A stretch of 64,000 bases of DNA, from assembly GCA_963780865.1 (NCBI GenBank), contig CAWADT010000026.1:124001-188000 (forward strand), read 5' to 3'. The translations under genes were made by a program, and so were the position numbers. The DNA is from FEN-1073 sp963780865. Its GTDB lineage: Bacteria > Chloroflexota > Anaerolineae > Anaerolineales > RBG-16-64-43. The notes under the pieces are model-generated. The model was not told where the DNA came from. It did not search any database and saw nothing but the letters and a program-made list of their open reading frames with translations. Of the stretch, positions 54,537 through 63,305 are shown piece after piece (position 1 is the first letter of the stretch; each line of letters starts with the position of its first letter).

Positions 54537-55034
54537 TTGAAAAACGGTACGGCATTCAACTCGAAATCTATTTCTGGGAAAGAGTTTGAATTTAAAGCTA
54601 TTTTAGAACGATGGGCTTCTGGTATGGAATATTATGCTATTTCTATTCCGCATGATATTACCGTAGCATTAAAAACACGTACATCTGTTCCAGTAAAAGT
54701 GCAAATTAATAGTTCGGATGCTTTCATGGCTAGTTTGTTTCCAGTCGGAGAAGGCCGCCATTATTTACGAATTAAAAATAAAATTTGCAAAGCCGTTCAA
54801 ATAAAAGAGAAAGACCTAATTAATGTAAAAATTAAAGTACGTAATAGAGAAAAAGAAATATTAATACCGCATGATCTACAAAAGGCCTTGAAAGAAGCTG
54901 GTGCTGAAAGAGAATTTAATGCTTTGCCTATTGGGAAAAAGAGTTATCTTCTTCGGGTTATTAATGAGGCGGTGAAGGCTGAAACTCGTGAAAAGAGAAT
55001 TAAAGATGTCGTCAGAAAAACGGCAAATAAATAA
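54537..55034 (+). CDS. DUF1905/YdeI-like cassette protein
   Basis: A 165-residue protein starting at TTG 54537, with AGGAAAGGG upstream. The first part reads FEFKAILERWASGMEYYAIS and IPHDITVALKTRTSVPVKVQ, then FPVGEGRHYLRIKNKICKAV, as in DUF1905 domains. The second half (ILIPHDLQKALKEAGAEREF) resembles the YdeI/OmpD-associated family, but short. Genes of this kind are frequent in integron cassettes. GC is far lower than in the neighbours. It lies between a core-like site (54462) and attC 1 (55049), i.e. the proper place and strand for a gene cassette. Biochemical role unknown; YdeI homologues have been tied to antimicrobial tolerance. Confidence 0.8.
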   Translation: MKNGTAFNSKSISGKEFEFKAILERWASGMEYYAISIPHDITVALKTRTSVPVKVQINSSDAFMASLFPVGEGRHYLRIKNKICKAVQIKEKDLINVKIKVRNREKEILIPHDLQKALKEAGAEREFNALPIGKKSYLLRVINEAVKAETREKRIKDVVRKTANK

Positions 55035-55048
55035 GTAAAAAATTAATG

Positions 55049-55180
55049 ACCCAACACGCGGCTTCAACCGACTTGGCCAAGGCTCAAAGTGAGAACGCTG
55101 GATTACGATTTTTGATTTCCTGTTAAAATGGTGACAACAAAGCGTACGTAGCCAAGCGGCTGAGCCGCCAGCCGTTGGGC
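55049..55180 (+). other. Integron attC site 1
   Basis: Inverse core ACCCAAC (55049-55055) and core GTTGGGC (55174-55180) bracket a 132-base inverted repeat. GCGGCTTCAACCGACTTGGC on the left pairs with GCCAAGCGGCTGAGCCGC on the right with a few extra bases, as in folded attC hairpins. It starts 14 bases after the stop of the preceding cassette gene. Confidence 0.8.
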
Positions 55181-55322
55181 AGCAACAAACAATATTATTC
55201 CAGATAGAAGACGGCAATATCCATGAATATTACCCTGCGTCGAATAATAATGAGCTATCATTTGAAAAAATATAATAATGGCAAATATGCACGAATCGGT
55301 ACTTTATGAAAAAGGAGAATAA

Positions 55323-55793
55323 ATGGCCGTAAAAAAGAATTATTTCCACACGATACGAATATTGGGAGAATTTGTCTTGAGTGTTGTACTGCTTATATCG
55401 GCGGTCTTCCTATTCAACCTGCTTGTCAAAGAAACCTTTTTGAAGTACACCAACTGCACTTATCTGATTGTCACTCGATTGGGAATGGATCCCTGGTTCT
55501 GCAATGGGAACACCGTAAAATTCTTAGGTACCACTATCTTCACGGTTCCAGGCTTGAAGGGTGTGATGGATCCACAGTTAGAATTGGTCCGATCGATAAT
55601 TTCCTGGATCGTGGTCATATTCTTTGCTTTGATAAGTTTTTGCCTAACCACCATCATTAAAAATCTAAAAACCTTAGTTAGGCTGATAAGTTTCAATAAA
55701 GAGGAATGGAAAATGTTCATGGCCAGCGCCCGGATCTGGCTTTTTCTCTTTGTTGGAATTTGCTCAGTATTTTATTTCACCGTCATAAAATAG
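55323..55793 (+). CDS. Cassette-encoded membrane protein, unknown
   Basis: A 156-residue protein with three predicted membrane segments (EFVLSVVLLISAVFLFNLLV, SIISWIVVIFFALISFCLTT, IWLFLFVGICSVFYFTVI) and a small Cys-containing extracytoplasmic loop (NCTYLIVTRLGMDPWFCNGN). No family is recognised. AAAAGGAG precedes the ATG. It sits between attC 1 and attC 2 in the correct orientation. AT-rich codon use contrasts with the chromosome, in line with recent acquisition by cassette exchange. Confidence 0.75.
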   Translation: MAVKKNYFHTIRILGEFVLSVVLLISAVFLFNLLVKETFLKYTNCTYLIVTRLGMDPWFCNGNTVKFLGTTIFTVPGLKGVMDPQLELVRSIISWIVVIFFALISFCLTTIIKNLKTLVRLISFNKEEWKMFMASARIWLFLFVGICSVFYFTVIK

Positions 55794-55885
55794 ATTTTTC
55801 CTTCGATTAAGTCGCCTGATTTGCATGATGGTATTGATATGAGTTAATCAAAAACAGAACTAATAGAATTTAAATAATTTCGGTT

Positions 55886-56069
55886 GCCCAACACGCAGTT
55901 GCAGGACCGCCCCGGCTTTCCTTCGCTCTTCGGGCTCAGGACAGCCCGCCCAGGTTGGGGTGGGCTGGGGGCGCCGGGTGAGGCCGGGGGGTCCCCTTTC
56001 GAAAACCAGTTGCCCCTCAAAAACCGAAGGGCAACTTGCTCCAGGGGGCATGTGCGGTGACCGTTGGGC
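55886..56069 (+). other. Integron attC site 2
   Basis: Inverse core GCCCAAC (55886-55892) and core GTTGGGC (56063-56069) flank 184 bases. The outer arms pair weakly beyond the cores; the interior has its own hairpin (AGTTGCCCCTC ... GAAGGGCAACTT). It resembles a long attC and follows the membrane-protein cassette. Confidence 0.65.
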
Positions 56070-56114
56070 GTTTTCATGGTATGTTAGGTAATCTGTCGAT
56101 GGAGAAATATTGGC

Positions 56115-56642
56115 ATGGCAACCCCTTGGTTAATTGAAGAATGGAGTGAAACTCATTCAAGATGGAATGAATTTGTAAAATGCCTTGAAACCGTTGCGCC
56201 GGACCAGTTACCGTTTGTGTGCGGTCAGTATTATATGGACTATCCATCGTATCTTTTTGTAGCACTCCAAGGAAATGATATTGTTGGCTTTCTGAGGTTT
56301 GCCGTCCAGCCAATCGGTCCGGAAGCCAAGTGTCCACCTCTATATCTTAACGGCAGGCAACTAACCGAAGCTAAAATCCATGCTTTCGCTGTTGCGGAGT
56401 CCAATCGGGGAGAGGGGATTGGCACGGAATTACAGAAGCACGCAATCCGTCGCGCAAAAGAACTCGGATGTTATCAAGTGGCTTCGTATAGCAGCTATGG
56501 CCGGGACGCAAATCATCATATAAAACTATCCCTGGGTTTTGGAGCGCAACCGGAAGTTCACGGCGATAATCAACAAGGGGTTTATTTTATTATGCCGCTT
56601 AGAAAAGGCGACGAAAATGGAATGGATCGAAATAATGAATGA
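56115..56642 (+). CDS. GNAT acetyltransferase, third cassette gene
   Basis: A 175-residue GNAT protein. The conserved acetyl-CoA loop is IHAFAVAESNRGEGIGTELQ (R-G-x-G-I/L-G), followed by AIRRAKELGCYQVASYSSY and HHIKLSLGFGAQPE, the usual alpha4-beta5 ending. Substrate unknown; GNATs are common cassette cargo, including aminoglycoside and toxin acetyltransferases. It starts 46 bases after the attC 2 core, the typical distance. Its last codons and stop (56640-56642) lie inside the dispersed repeat beginning at 56635, and no attC follows, so the 3' end of the cassette seems lost or replaced. Confidence 0.85.
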   Translation: MATPWLIEEWSETHSRWNEFVKCLETVAPDQLPFVCGQYYMDYPSYLFVALQGNDIVGFLRFAVQPIGPEAKCPPLYLNGRQLTEAKIHAFAVAESNRGEGIGTELQKHAIRRAKELGCYQVASYSSYGRDANHHIKLSLGFGAQPEVHGDNQQGVYFIMPLRKGDENGMDRNNE

Positions 56643-56815
56643 CCGCGAGGCTTGCCGCGCGGTATCAAGGATCGCAACCCCCAAGAACTACGCAGCAAGC
56701 CCCGCATTCCATAACAAAAAAAGGGAAATGCGGTGTAAGCCCCGCATTCTTCGATTAATATATAGGAATGCGGGGCAAGCTGCGGGGTATTCATCATCCC
56801 GCGAAAGCGGGATAA
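56635..56815. repeat. 190-bp dispersed repeat, copy 2
   Basis: Opens ATGAATGACCGCG and GGCTTGCCGC, then GAATGCGG units and GAATGCGGGGCAAGCTGCG, and ends CATCCCGCGAAAGCGGGA, in the same order as 12091-12285. Confidence 0.8.
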
Positions 56816-56988
56816 ATGAGAGGATGACCGACTGGGGGTCGAACCACCGCTCCGTGATCGCACAGGTTGCAAAATCGGCCCAAATCTGCGCTACCCCCGC
56901 TTCCCCCGCAATGTTTACGAAGCGGGAGCCGTTGTGCGGCGGCCCAGCTTCCGGCTGCGTCGCCGAATGCCAGCCAGGAGACCCGACT

Positions 56989-58489
56989 ATGGAAGAAGCC
57001 TCAATCTTCGAACTGTCATCGCGAATGGCCTCCGGCGAAACCACTTCCGTCTCCATAACCGAAGACTACATCCGGCGGATTGAGACCATCGACCGATCCG
57101 GTCCCAGCATTAACTCCGTGATCGAACTTAACCCGGATGCCCTTGCCATCGCCAGCGAGCGCGACGCTGAACGGGCGGCCGGCAAAGTAAGAGGCCCGTT
57201 GCACGGAATTCCCATCCTTCTCAAAGACAACATCGGCACGCGGGATCGGATGTCCACCACGGCCGGCTCTCTGGCGCTCGAGGGGTCCCGGGCGCCGCGC
57301 GATGCCTTCCTGGCAAGGAAACTCCGGAATGCGGGGGCTGTTATTCTCGGCAAGACCAACCTGAGCGAGTGGGCCAACTGGAGGGGAAAGCACTCGGTGA
57401 GCGGTTGGTCCAGCCGAGGCGGACTCACCCGCAATCCGTATGCGCTCGACCGCACCGCCTGCGGTTCGTCTTCCGGATCCGCGGCGGCGGTCGCCGCATC
57501 GCTCTGCGCTGGCGCCTTCGGAACTGAAACCGACGGCTCCATCATCTGCCCCGCGCAGACCTGCGGCGTCGTCGGCCTCAAGCCCACACTGGGACTTATC
57601 AGCCGGAGCGGCATCATCCCCATCGCCCACAGCCAGGACACGGCGGGCCCGATCGGCCGGACGGTCGAGGATGTGGCCGCGCTGCTGGGCGCCGTGGCGC
57701 AAGTCGATCCCGGGGACCGCGCCACCGCGTCCGCGCGGCAACATGGCCAGCGTGATTACACAACATTCCTCTCTGTGGACGGACTCCGGGGCATGCGAAT
57801 TGGGGTCGCCCGAAACATGCTGGGCTCCGATAGGAAAGTCATCGCGATTGTCGAGTTCCTCTCTCCGGCTCATGCGCGAATTGGGCGCGGTGATCGTCGA
57901 TCCGGCCAATCTGCCAAATTGGAACCGCTTCGGGCCGACCGAGCTCGAAGTTCTTTACTATGAATTCAAGCACGACCTGAATCGATATCTCGCCTCGCTC
58001 GGCCCCTGTTCCATGGTCCACTCGCTGGAAGAGGTGATCCGGTTCAACGACGATAACAAATCCCGCGTGATGCCGTATTTCGGACAGGAACGGATGACCG
58101 AGGCGCAATCGAAGGGCCCGCTCTCAAGCATCGCTTATCGCAAGGCGCTCGCGCGCAACCGCCGCCTCACGCGGGAGGAAGGGATCGACGCGCTGATCTC
58201 GAAAAAACGCCTCGACGCCATCCTGGTGGCTTCCGGCGGGCCGGCGTGGTTGATCGACCTGGCCAACGGCGACCCCAACAGCTGGGACATGGAGAGTACG
58301 TCGCTCGCGGCGGTCGCGGGCTATCCCCACATCACCGTCCCGGCGGGTTCGATCTTCGGTCTTCCCGTCGGAGTATCGTTCTTTGCAAGCGCATGGCGCG
58401 AGCCCACCCTGTTGCGAATCGCCTACGCCTTCGAGCAGGCCCGACAAGCGCGGAAGCCGCCTCAGTTTTTAGCCACGGCCGTCCTGTGA
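56989..58489 (+). CDS. Amidase signature family enzyme, one apparent frameshift
   Basis: An amidase with the Ser-cisSer-Lys triad: Lys in GIPILLKDNIGT, the glycine/serine loop ACGSSSGSAAAVAASLCAGA, then GTETDGSIICPA and GLKPTLGLISR. The N-terminus (SSRMASGETTSVSITEDYIR) and C-terminus (GYPHITVPAGSIFGLPVGVS) are typical of secondary or peptide amidases in this family. Near 57855 the frame changes; removing one T in GAGTTCC gives V-E-S-S-L-R-L-M-R-E-L-G and joins both halves to about 500 residues. ATG 56989 has AGGAG upstream. Substrate cannot be predicted; GatA is unlikely without GatB or GatC nearby. Confidence 0.85.
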
Positions 58490-58836
58490 AGCTCCTGAGG
58501 AAGCCGGCCGGGCCGCGGCTGAGCCGCCAGCCTGCCCCCCGAGCGATGAGCGTCGGTGAATTTCCGATGCGATGTATTCGCGAGTGGGGGCCTGCATTCG
58601 CGCCCCCGGCCCATCCCACCGGGGCGGGCTGCCCCGCGATCTTTGCGGGGAAGGCGCGTGGGCAGTTGATAGTCGGGAGCAGGCATCCCAGACGATCGGA
58701 TAAATACCATCTGTTGGGCCGCGACGAAGGAGATAAATGATTTTGCGAAACTCGAGTAAAATGATAGGCGATTAATCCATCCGCATCAGGAATAACATTT
58801 CAAGGTGTACGTTCAGTACTGGAGGGACGAGTTGTC
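58490..58836. other. Intergenic region, no gene seen
   Basis: GC-rich hairpin-prone sequence (GCGGCTGAGCCGCCAGCC at 58515; CCCACCGGGGCGGGC near 58616). No reading frame or RNA gene can be supported. Confidence 0.4.
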
Positions 58837-59241
58837 ATGCAAGCCGAATCCATCGGAACCCAATCGAAAATGCCGCCCTGCCTTAAAATTGATTGTGCGG
58901 ACCTCTGCTGCAAGTACGGCGTGGACGTTCTACCGGAAGAGTACGCCAACCTGATCGCGCAACATTTGGCGGAGCCAGGCGAGTTCACCGGCCCGGAGGC
59001 GGACGAAGACGGAACCATGCTGTATCGCACGGTGGAAGGAAAACGCGGTTGCATTTTCCTTTCTTCGACGCGCGGCTGCCGCTTGCACGATACCCAGTAC
59101 AAACCGATCGTTTGCCAACTGTTTCCCAGGGATCGGGCGGAGGCGCTGGAGGCGTTCCAGGACGGCTATCTACCGTGTATTAATCATTATATGGGCCGAG
59201 AGGTGCAAGCCGAACACCCGTCGCCTTCGAATCAACAATAA
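58837..59241 (+). CDS. YkgJ-family cysteine-cluster protein
   Basis: A 134-residue protein with a metal-binding cysteine pattern of the YkgJ/zinc- or iron-chelating family: PPCLKIDCADLCCKYGVDVL, GCIFLSSTRGCRLHDTQYKP and IVCQLFPRD. The consensus C-x-x-C-C...R-G-C-x-L-H...R/K-P-x-x-C-x-x-F-P is well matched. These proteins probably hold an Fe-S cluster or zinc; roles are unclear. A start earlier than 58837 is not supported. It is followed by a strong terminator at 59277 and has its own transcript. Confidence 0.85.
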   Translation: MQAESIGTQSKMPPCLKIDCADLCCKYGVDVLPEEYANLIAQHLAEPGEFTGPEADEDGTMLYRTVEGKRGCIFLSSTRGCRLHDTQYKPIVCQLFPRDRAEALEAFQDGYLPCINHYMGREVQAEHPSPSNQQ

Positions 59242-59276
59242 AAACAGAGAAGAATATTTTCGTGAAAAAAAATAAT

Positions 59277-59307
59277 CCCTTAGGGTCTGCAAGACCCTAA
59301 GGGTTTT
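59277..59307. terminator. Intrinsic terminator
   Basis: A perfect 12-bp stem CCCTTAGGGTCT / AGACCCTAAGGG with loop GCA, followed by TTTT forward and preceded by an A-run, so it may act in both directions. Bases 59308-59556 hold no gene. Confidence 0.85.
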
Positions 59308-59580
59308 GAATTATTAAGGAGGAATGTAACTACTAAGGTCGGGGAAGACGTACACCGAAACACGGAAAAAATCCGATATCACCGAAAAATTTTCTTGGGA
59401 AAAAAGCACAACGAATGTTTTTTAGTGCGTTCGGCTCTTTTCGGTGCCCGCCCCATGAGCGGTTAGTGCGAACGGGGCAATCCGTGTACAAAGGCGGATG
59501 CCCCGCTGAGGTGATCCGGTGGAATTATTGAAATTAATCGTCGGTAGTACAATAAAATGGATTTACGGAGGCATGTAAAC

Positions 59581-60276
59581 ATGGCGGGTCCGGAAATCAA
59601 TCCCGAGGAAAAGCAGATCCTCGTTCGGCGCAACGGTCCGTACGCCGTTTTCGGCGATATCCCCCTGGTGCGGAAAATCCAGGTGGTTTCCGAATACGGC
59701 GAGCCGCTCACGTGGAAAAAAACCGAGACGTTCACGACCCGCAAGACTTATCTGCTCTGCCGTTGCGGCAAATCCAAAACCATGCCGTTCTGCGATTTAA
59801 CCCACACCCGGATTCCCTTCGACGGAACCGAAACGGCCGACGAGCGATCCACTCTCGAGCGGCGCGAGACCCTTCCGGGCGGGATCCAGTTCGCCTTCCG
59901 GCGCGACAACTACCTGTGCATGGAATCCGGATTTTGCGGCACGCGCCTCTCGACCTTCGATCAGCTTGTCGCGCAATCGGCGGATTCCAATATCCGATCC
60001 CATGTGATCGCGATGGTTGAGCGCTGTCCATCCGGATGCCTCACCTACGCGCTGATCGGTGAGGTCGCGGATATTGAGCCTTCGCTGCCGCAGGAGATCG
60101 CGGCGACCACCGACATCCTCTCCGACGGGCCGGTGGAAGGCGCGCTTTGGGTGATGGGAAACATCCCCATCCGGCGTGCGGACGGAAAGCTCATGGAACT
60201 TCGCAACCGGGTGACGCTGTGTTCCTGCGGGCGGTCCAAGAAAAAGCCGTTATGCGATGGAGCCCATCGCTATTAG
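59581..60276 (+). CDS. Dual CDGSH iron-sulfur domain protein
   Basis: A 231-residue protein with two CDGSH-type clusters: LLCRCGKSKTMPFCDLTH and TLCSCGRSKKKPLCDGAH, each offering three Cys and one His for a 2Fe-2S cluster. Between them is a segment with CMESGFCGTR and RCPSGCLTY that matches the divergent ferredoxin-like (DUF1271-type) unit often fused to CDGSH domains. The likely role is redox or iron homeostasis in the cytoplasm. ATG 59581 is favoured by GGAGG nine bases upstream; ATG 59557 is in frame. Confidence 0.9.
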   Translation: MAGPEINPEEKQILVRRNGPYAVFGDIPLVRKIQVVSEYGEPLTWKKTETFTTRKTYLLCRCGKSKTMPFCDLTHTRIPFDGTETADERSTLERRETLPGGIQFAFRRDNYLCMESGFCGTRLSTFDQLVAQSADSNIRSHVIAMVERCPSGCLTYALIGEVADIEPSLPQEIAATTDILSDGPVEGALWVMGNIPIRRADGKLMELRNRVTLCSCGRSKKKPLCDGAHRY

Positions 60277-60317
60277 ATCGCGCCGCCGGACGAGAAAAAT
60301 CGAAATTGAGAATACCT

Positions 60318-60368
60318 GACCTCTCCCCCAGCCCCTCCCCAACTTGGGGAGGGGCTGGGGGAGAGGTC
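60318..60368. repeat. Perfect 25-bp palindrome (GC-rich)
   Basis: Left arm 60318-60342 (begins GACCTCTCCCCCAGCCCC) and its exact complement 60344-60368 with one central base. Runs of C and G predict a very stable hairpin. It could block readthrough from the CDGSH gene or be a REP-like element. Confidence 0.8.
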
Positions 60369-60482
60369 GCAAATCGCAAATAGAACGGATCGCTATTAAA
60401 CGGATTCCTACGATCTGAAAAGAATCACCCTCTCCGCTAAGATCAACTCATGGGAAAATAATTGGCCATCGGAGGAATGACC

Positions 60483-60830
60483 ATGGAACCCAAACTCGCC
60501 GTTTGCGGATTGGATTGTTCGGTTTGCGCCGCCTACCTCGCTACGCAAGCCAACGATGAAGCCTCCAAGGAGCAGGTCGCAACTCAGTGGAGAGTTGAGC
60601 ATAACAATCCCAAGATCGACGCCGCCTATGTCACCTGCGACGGGTGCCTCGCCTCCAGCGGCCGTCTCGGCGGGCATTGCCTGGAATGCGAACCGCGCCT
60701 TTGCGCCGTCGGCCGGGGGTATGCGAATTGCGCCTATTGCCCGGACTACGGCTGTGAAAAAATCAGCCACTTGCTTGTATATATCCCGGAAGCGAAAACC
60801 AGGCTCGACGGCATTCGCGCCGCGCTCTGA
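60483..60830 (+). CDS. DUF3795 domain protein
   Basis: A 115-residue cysteine-rich protein. The N-terminal LAVCGLDCSVCAAYLATQ is the DUF3795 hallmark (CGLxCxxC), then CDGCLASSGRLGGHCLECEP, the RLCAVGRGYANCAYCPDYGC pair and a C-terminal helix. Twelve cysteines suggest two or more metal or Fe-S sites; function is unknown. GGAGG precedes ATG 60483 by seven bases. It is the first of a run of small forward-strand genes up to 63.6 kb. Confidence 0.88.
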   Translation: MEPKLAVCGLDCSVCAAYLATQANDEASKEQVATQWRVEHNNPKIDAAYVTCDGCLASSGRLGGHCLECEPRLCAVGRGYANCAYCPDYGCEKISHLLVYIPEAKTRLDGIRAAL

Positions 60831-61020
60831 CCGGTGTAGGCGCAATCAGGATCGTCCCAGATGGATCAAGTCTATCCGGCGGCTCTCCGCCGGATGTTTT
60901 TTTGTCGCGGTGAAGGCAATTCCATCAGCCCGTTTTTGTGCTACAGTTGGGATGGATATCCGGACGTCCGGGGTTTATGGAGTATTGGAGCCCGGCTTTT
61001 CGTTGAAAAGGAGACAAACC

Positions 61021-61593
61021 ATGACCGCAAGACGCAATGGCGGTTCCATTGTTGGAGGGTCCATCCTGATCCTCCTCGGACTTATGGCGCTGCTCGCACA
61101 GGGGTTTCCGGGTTTCAACTTTTGGGGAATCCTGTGGCCGCTGTTCATCATCGCGATTGGAGGTTTGTTTTTCGTCGGGATGCTGGCGGGCGGGAAGTCC
61201 GCCGCCGGATTGGCGGTCCCGGGCAGCATCATCACGGTCATCGGATTGACGCTCCTCGCGCAAAGCCTGACGGGTTATTGGGAGAGTTGGGCGTACGCCT
61301 GGACGGTTATTCTCATTTCCGTCGGGCTGGGGATCTTCCTGATGGGCGTCTACGGCGGATACGAGCACTCGCGGCGCGCGGGTTTGCGCCTGATGCAAAT
61401 CGGCGTTGTTTTACTGATCGTCTTCGGCGCGTTTTTCGAAGGGCTCATCTTCAAATCCCGCCGGGCGGGGATCGGGCCGCTGATCTTCCCGGCGGCGCTC
61501 GTCCTGCTTGGCCTCTATCTCGTGATCGTTCGCTCCCGCCGGGGCGGAATTTCCGGACAGCCCGGCGCCAATTCGCAAAATAACCCCTCATAA
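61021..61593 (+). CDS. Membrane protein of the DUF5668 / LiaF-N-terminal-like type
   Basis: A 190-residue protein with five or six membrane helices and the motif GGSILILLGLMALLAQ, then FNFWGILWPLFIIAIGGLFF. This is the G-x2-L-I-x-x-G...W-x-x-W-P-L/I pattern of small envelope-stress-associated membrane domains. The last part has VILISVGLGIFLMGVYGG and IGPLIFPAALVLLGLYLVI. AAGGAG precedes the ATG. The next gene begins 23 bases later and shares the motif RSIFWPLVLIAVGVLWML, so both form an operon, probably responding to envelope conditions. Confidence 0.8.
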   Translation: MTARRNGGSIVGGSILILLGLMALLAQGFPGFNFWGILWPLFIIAIGGLFFVGMLAGGKSAAGLAVPGSIITVIGLTLLAQSLTGYWESWAYAWTVILISVGLGIFLMGVYGGYEHSRRAGLRLMQIGVVLLIVFGAFFEGLIFKSRRAGIGPLIFPAALVLLGLYLVIVRSRRGGISGQPGANSQNNPS

Positions 61594-61616
61594 TACGGAT
61601 GAGGCAGGAGGACACC

Positions 61617-62597
61617 ATGCGCTATCGTTCGATCTTCTGGCCGCTGGTATTAATCGCCGTCGGCGTTCTGTGGATGCTCTCGGAAACGGGAATCGTGCCG
61701 CCCGCCAATTTGTGGGCGCTGCTTTACGTCATCCCGTACGCGCTCATGGCGCTCGGCGTGGGATTGATTTTGGGCACGCGCTGGATCTGGGCGCGGCAGG
61801 TCGTCTCGGTCCTGGTCGTCGGGGTGGCGGTGCTCGCGGTGGTGTTCGCGGCTCCAATGCGATGGACCACGCCCCCCAATTGGGGATGCGTGTGGACGGA
61901 AGCCCCGTTTGTAAGCTGTTCCGGCGTAGGCGGGTCGACCCGCGGATCCGGGGTGATCGTCTCCGAAACCCGGGCCGTCCCGGCGTTTGACGGCGTTAAG
62001 ATCGATTATCCCGCCGTCGTCACGATCCGCCAGGGCGATACGCCTTCCGTCGCGGTGGAAGCCGACGATAATCTCCTGCCCCAGCTGAACACGCGCGTCG
62101 TCGACGGAACGCTGCAGATCGAGGCGGCGGGGATCGACTGGAGCCGGCGCGTCACCCCCAGCCGGGAAGTGCGGATCAATCTGACGGTGAAAGATCTGGG
62201 GCGGATCGATCTCTCTTCCGCCGGGAGCGTGCAGGTCGACGGGTTAAACGCCGTGGCGCTGAATGTATCCGTCAGCGGTGCCGGAAGCGTGACCCTCTCG
62301 CACCTGACTGCGCAAAGCCTGACGATCGATCTCAGCGGGGCGGGTTCGGTTGCCGCCGACGGGACGGCGCAATCGATTAACCTAAACCTCAGCGGCCTGG
62401 GCAGTTTCGACGGCGGCGGGCTGGAAGCGCAAAATGGGAAAATCGATATCAGCGGATTGGGAAGCGCCACTGTATGGGTCAAGCTCGGTCTGACAGCCGA
62501 TATCAGCGGGACGGGTTCGGTGAGTTATTACGGCTCCCCGCAGGTGACCAAGGACGTCAGCGGACTGGGCAGCGTCCGCAAATTGGGGGACAAATAA
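61617..62597 (+). CDS. Membrane-anchored DUF2807 (head-GIN / autotransporter-adhesin-like) protein
   Basis: A 326-residue protein. Three or four N-terminal membrane helices (FWPLVLIAVGVLWMLSETG, LWALLYVIPYALMALGVGLI, VVSVLVVGVAVLAVVFA) are followed by a secreted-side right-handed beta-helix of the DUF2807 type. It repeats S-G-x-G-S: DLSSAGSVQVDGL, SVSGAGSVTLSHL, DLSGAGSVAADG, NLSGLGSFDGGG, DISGLGSATVWV and DISGTGSVSYYG. The lead-in FDGVKIDYPAVVTIRQGD is typical. AGGAGG precedes ATG 61617; an upstream ATG (61599) lacks this. It probably senses or shields the cell surface together with the preceding gene. Confidence 0.88.
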   Translation: MRYRSIFWPLVLIAVGVLWMLSETGIVPPANLWALLYVIPYALMALGVGLILGTRWIWARQVVSVLVVGVAVLAVVFAAPMRWTTPPNWGCVWTEAPFVSCSGVGGSTRGSGVIVSETRAVPAFDGVKIDYPAVVTIRQGDTPSVAVEADDNLLPQLNTRVVDGTLQIEAAGIDWSRRVTPSREVRINLTVKDLGRIDLSSAGSVQVDGLNAVALNVSVSGAGSVTLSHLTAQSLTIDLSGAGSVAADGTAQSINLNLSGLGSFDGGGLEAQNGKIDISGLGSATVWVKLGLTADISGTGSVSYYGSPQVTKDVSGLGSVRKLGDK

Positions 62598-62640
62598 GCG
62601 GTCCTGCACTCCGCCGCATGGCTGGGGGAAGGTTGGTACT

Positions 62641-63072
62641 ATGACGGTAGGGATATTTCTGGAGAAAGACCGGCCTCCCACCCAAAAGGAAATCGAACGC
62701 GCCCTGGGGAAAAGATACGGCCTGTACGAGCTGCTGGTGGATTTCATGAAGCGGAGTTACCAGCTGGATGGAACGCTCTCCTACGGCGGGAAGAACTATG
62801 GTTGGAATTTATGGTTTCGAAGGAGCGGGAAAACACTGCTTAATCTTTTCCCTCAGGATGGGTTTTGCGTCGCCCAAGTTGTTCTCGGGCAGGAACAGAT
62901 CGAAAAAGCCCGGACATTGAAACTAGGGAAGCGCGTGGCGGAAGTGTTTTCGAAAGCGTCGCAATTTCACGACGGGCGCTGGCTGTATGCGCCCGTAAAA
63001 ACCGCGAAGGACGCACGGGATATTCAGGAATTGGTCGCGCTAAAGCGGACACCCGCTCCGGGGAAGAAATAA
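62641..63072 (+). CDS. DUF3788 family protein
   Basis: A 143-residue cytosolic protein with the DUF3788 layout: KRYGLYELLVDFMKRSYQLD, GGKNYGWNLWFRRSGKTLLN, LFPQDGFCVAQVVLGQEQIE and a C-terminal DARDIQELVALKR. The family is related to the YdhG/GyrI-like or DUF1801-type superfamily and its function is unknown. The start at ATG 62641 has GGGGGAAGG upstream. It appears to be a separate transcript. 63073-63305 contains no gene I can support. Confidence 0.85.
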   Translation: MTVGIFLEKDRPPTQKEIERALGKRYGLYELLVDFMKRSYQLDGTLSYGGKNYGWNLWFRRSGKTLLNLFPQDGFCVAQVVLGQEQIEKARTLKLGKRVAEVFSKASQFHDGRWLYAPVKTAKDARDIQELVALKRTPAPGKK

Positions 63073-63305
63073 TCCGCCGCCATCCGGAAGCAACGGGCCG
63101 CACAGCGGGAAATAAAGAATTGATGGCATCTGCCCCTTGCCTCCAGGGATTTCTTCAAGAAAATCGGGGGAGGAAAATGGGAGGAAGGGACAAGGAGCGA
63201 GCCCCATGCGGAGCGGTCGATTGGCATGGATATAAATAATCTTAACCAGTAAGTGGAAGCGATGCTTGGGTGCGCACTTTTTTCGGAAAAGGATAGAAAG
63301 AATTA

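Noticed and set aside
56822..56905. tRNA-like sequence on the reverse strand (GTAGCGCAG, TTTTGCAA, GGTTCGACCCCC)
   Set aside because: D-, anticodon- and T-stems do not pair consistently and no acceptor stem can be drawn; possibly a tRNA-derived fragment, but not supported as a gene.
58515..58532. A third attC site (GCGGCTGAGCCGCCAGCC also occurs in attC 1)
   Set aside because: No GTTRRRY or RYYYAAC cores flank it; the shared string is largely a simple palindrome.
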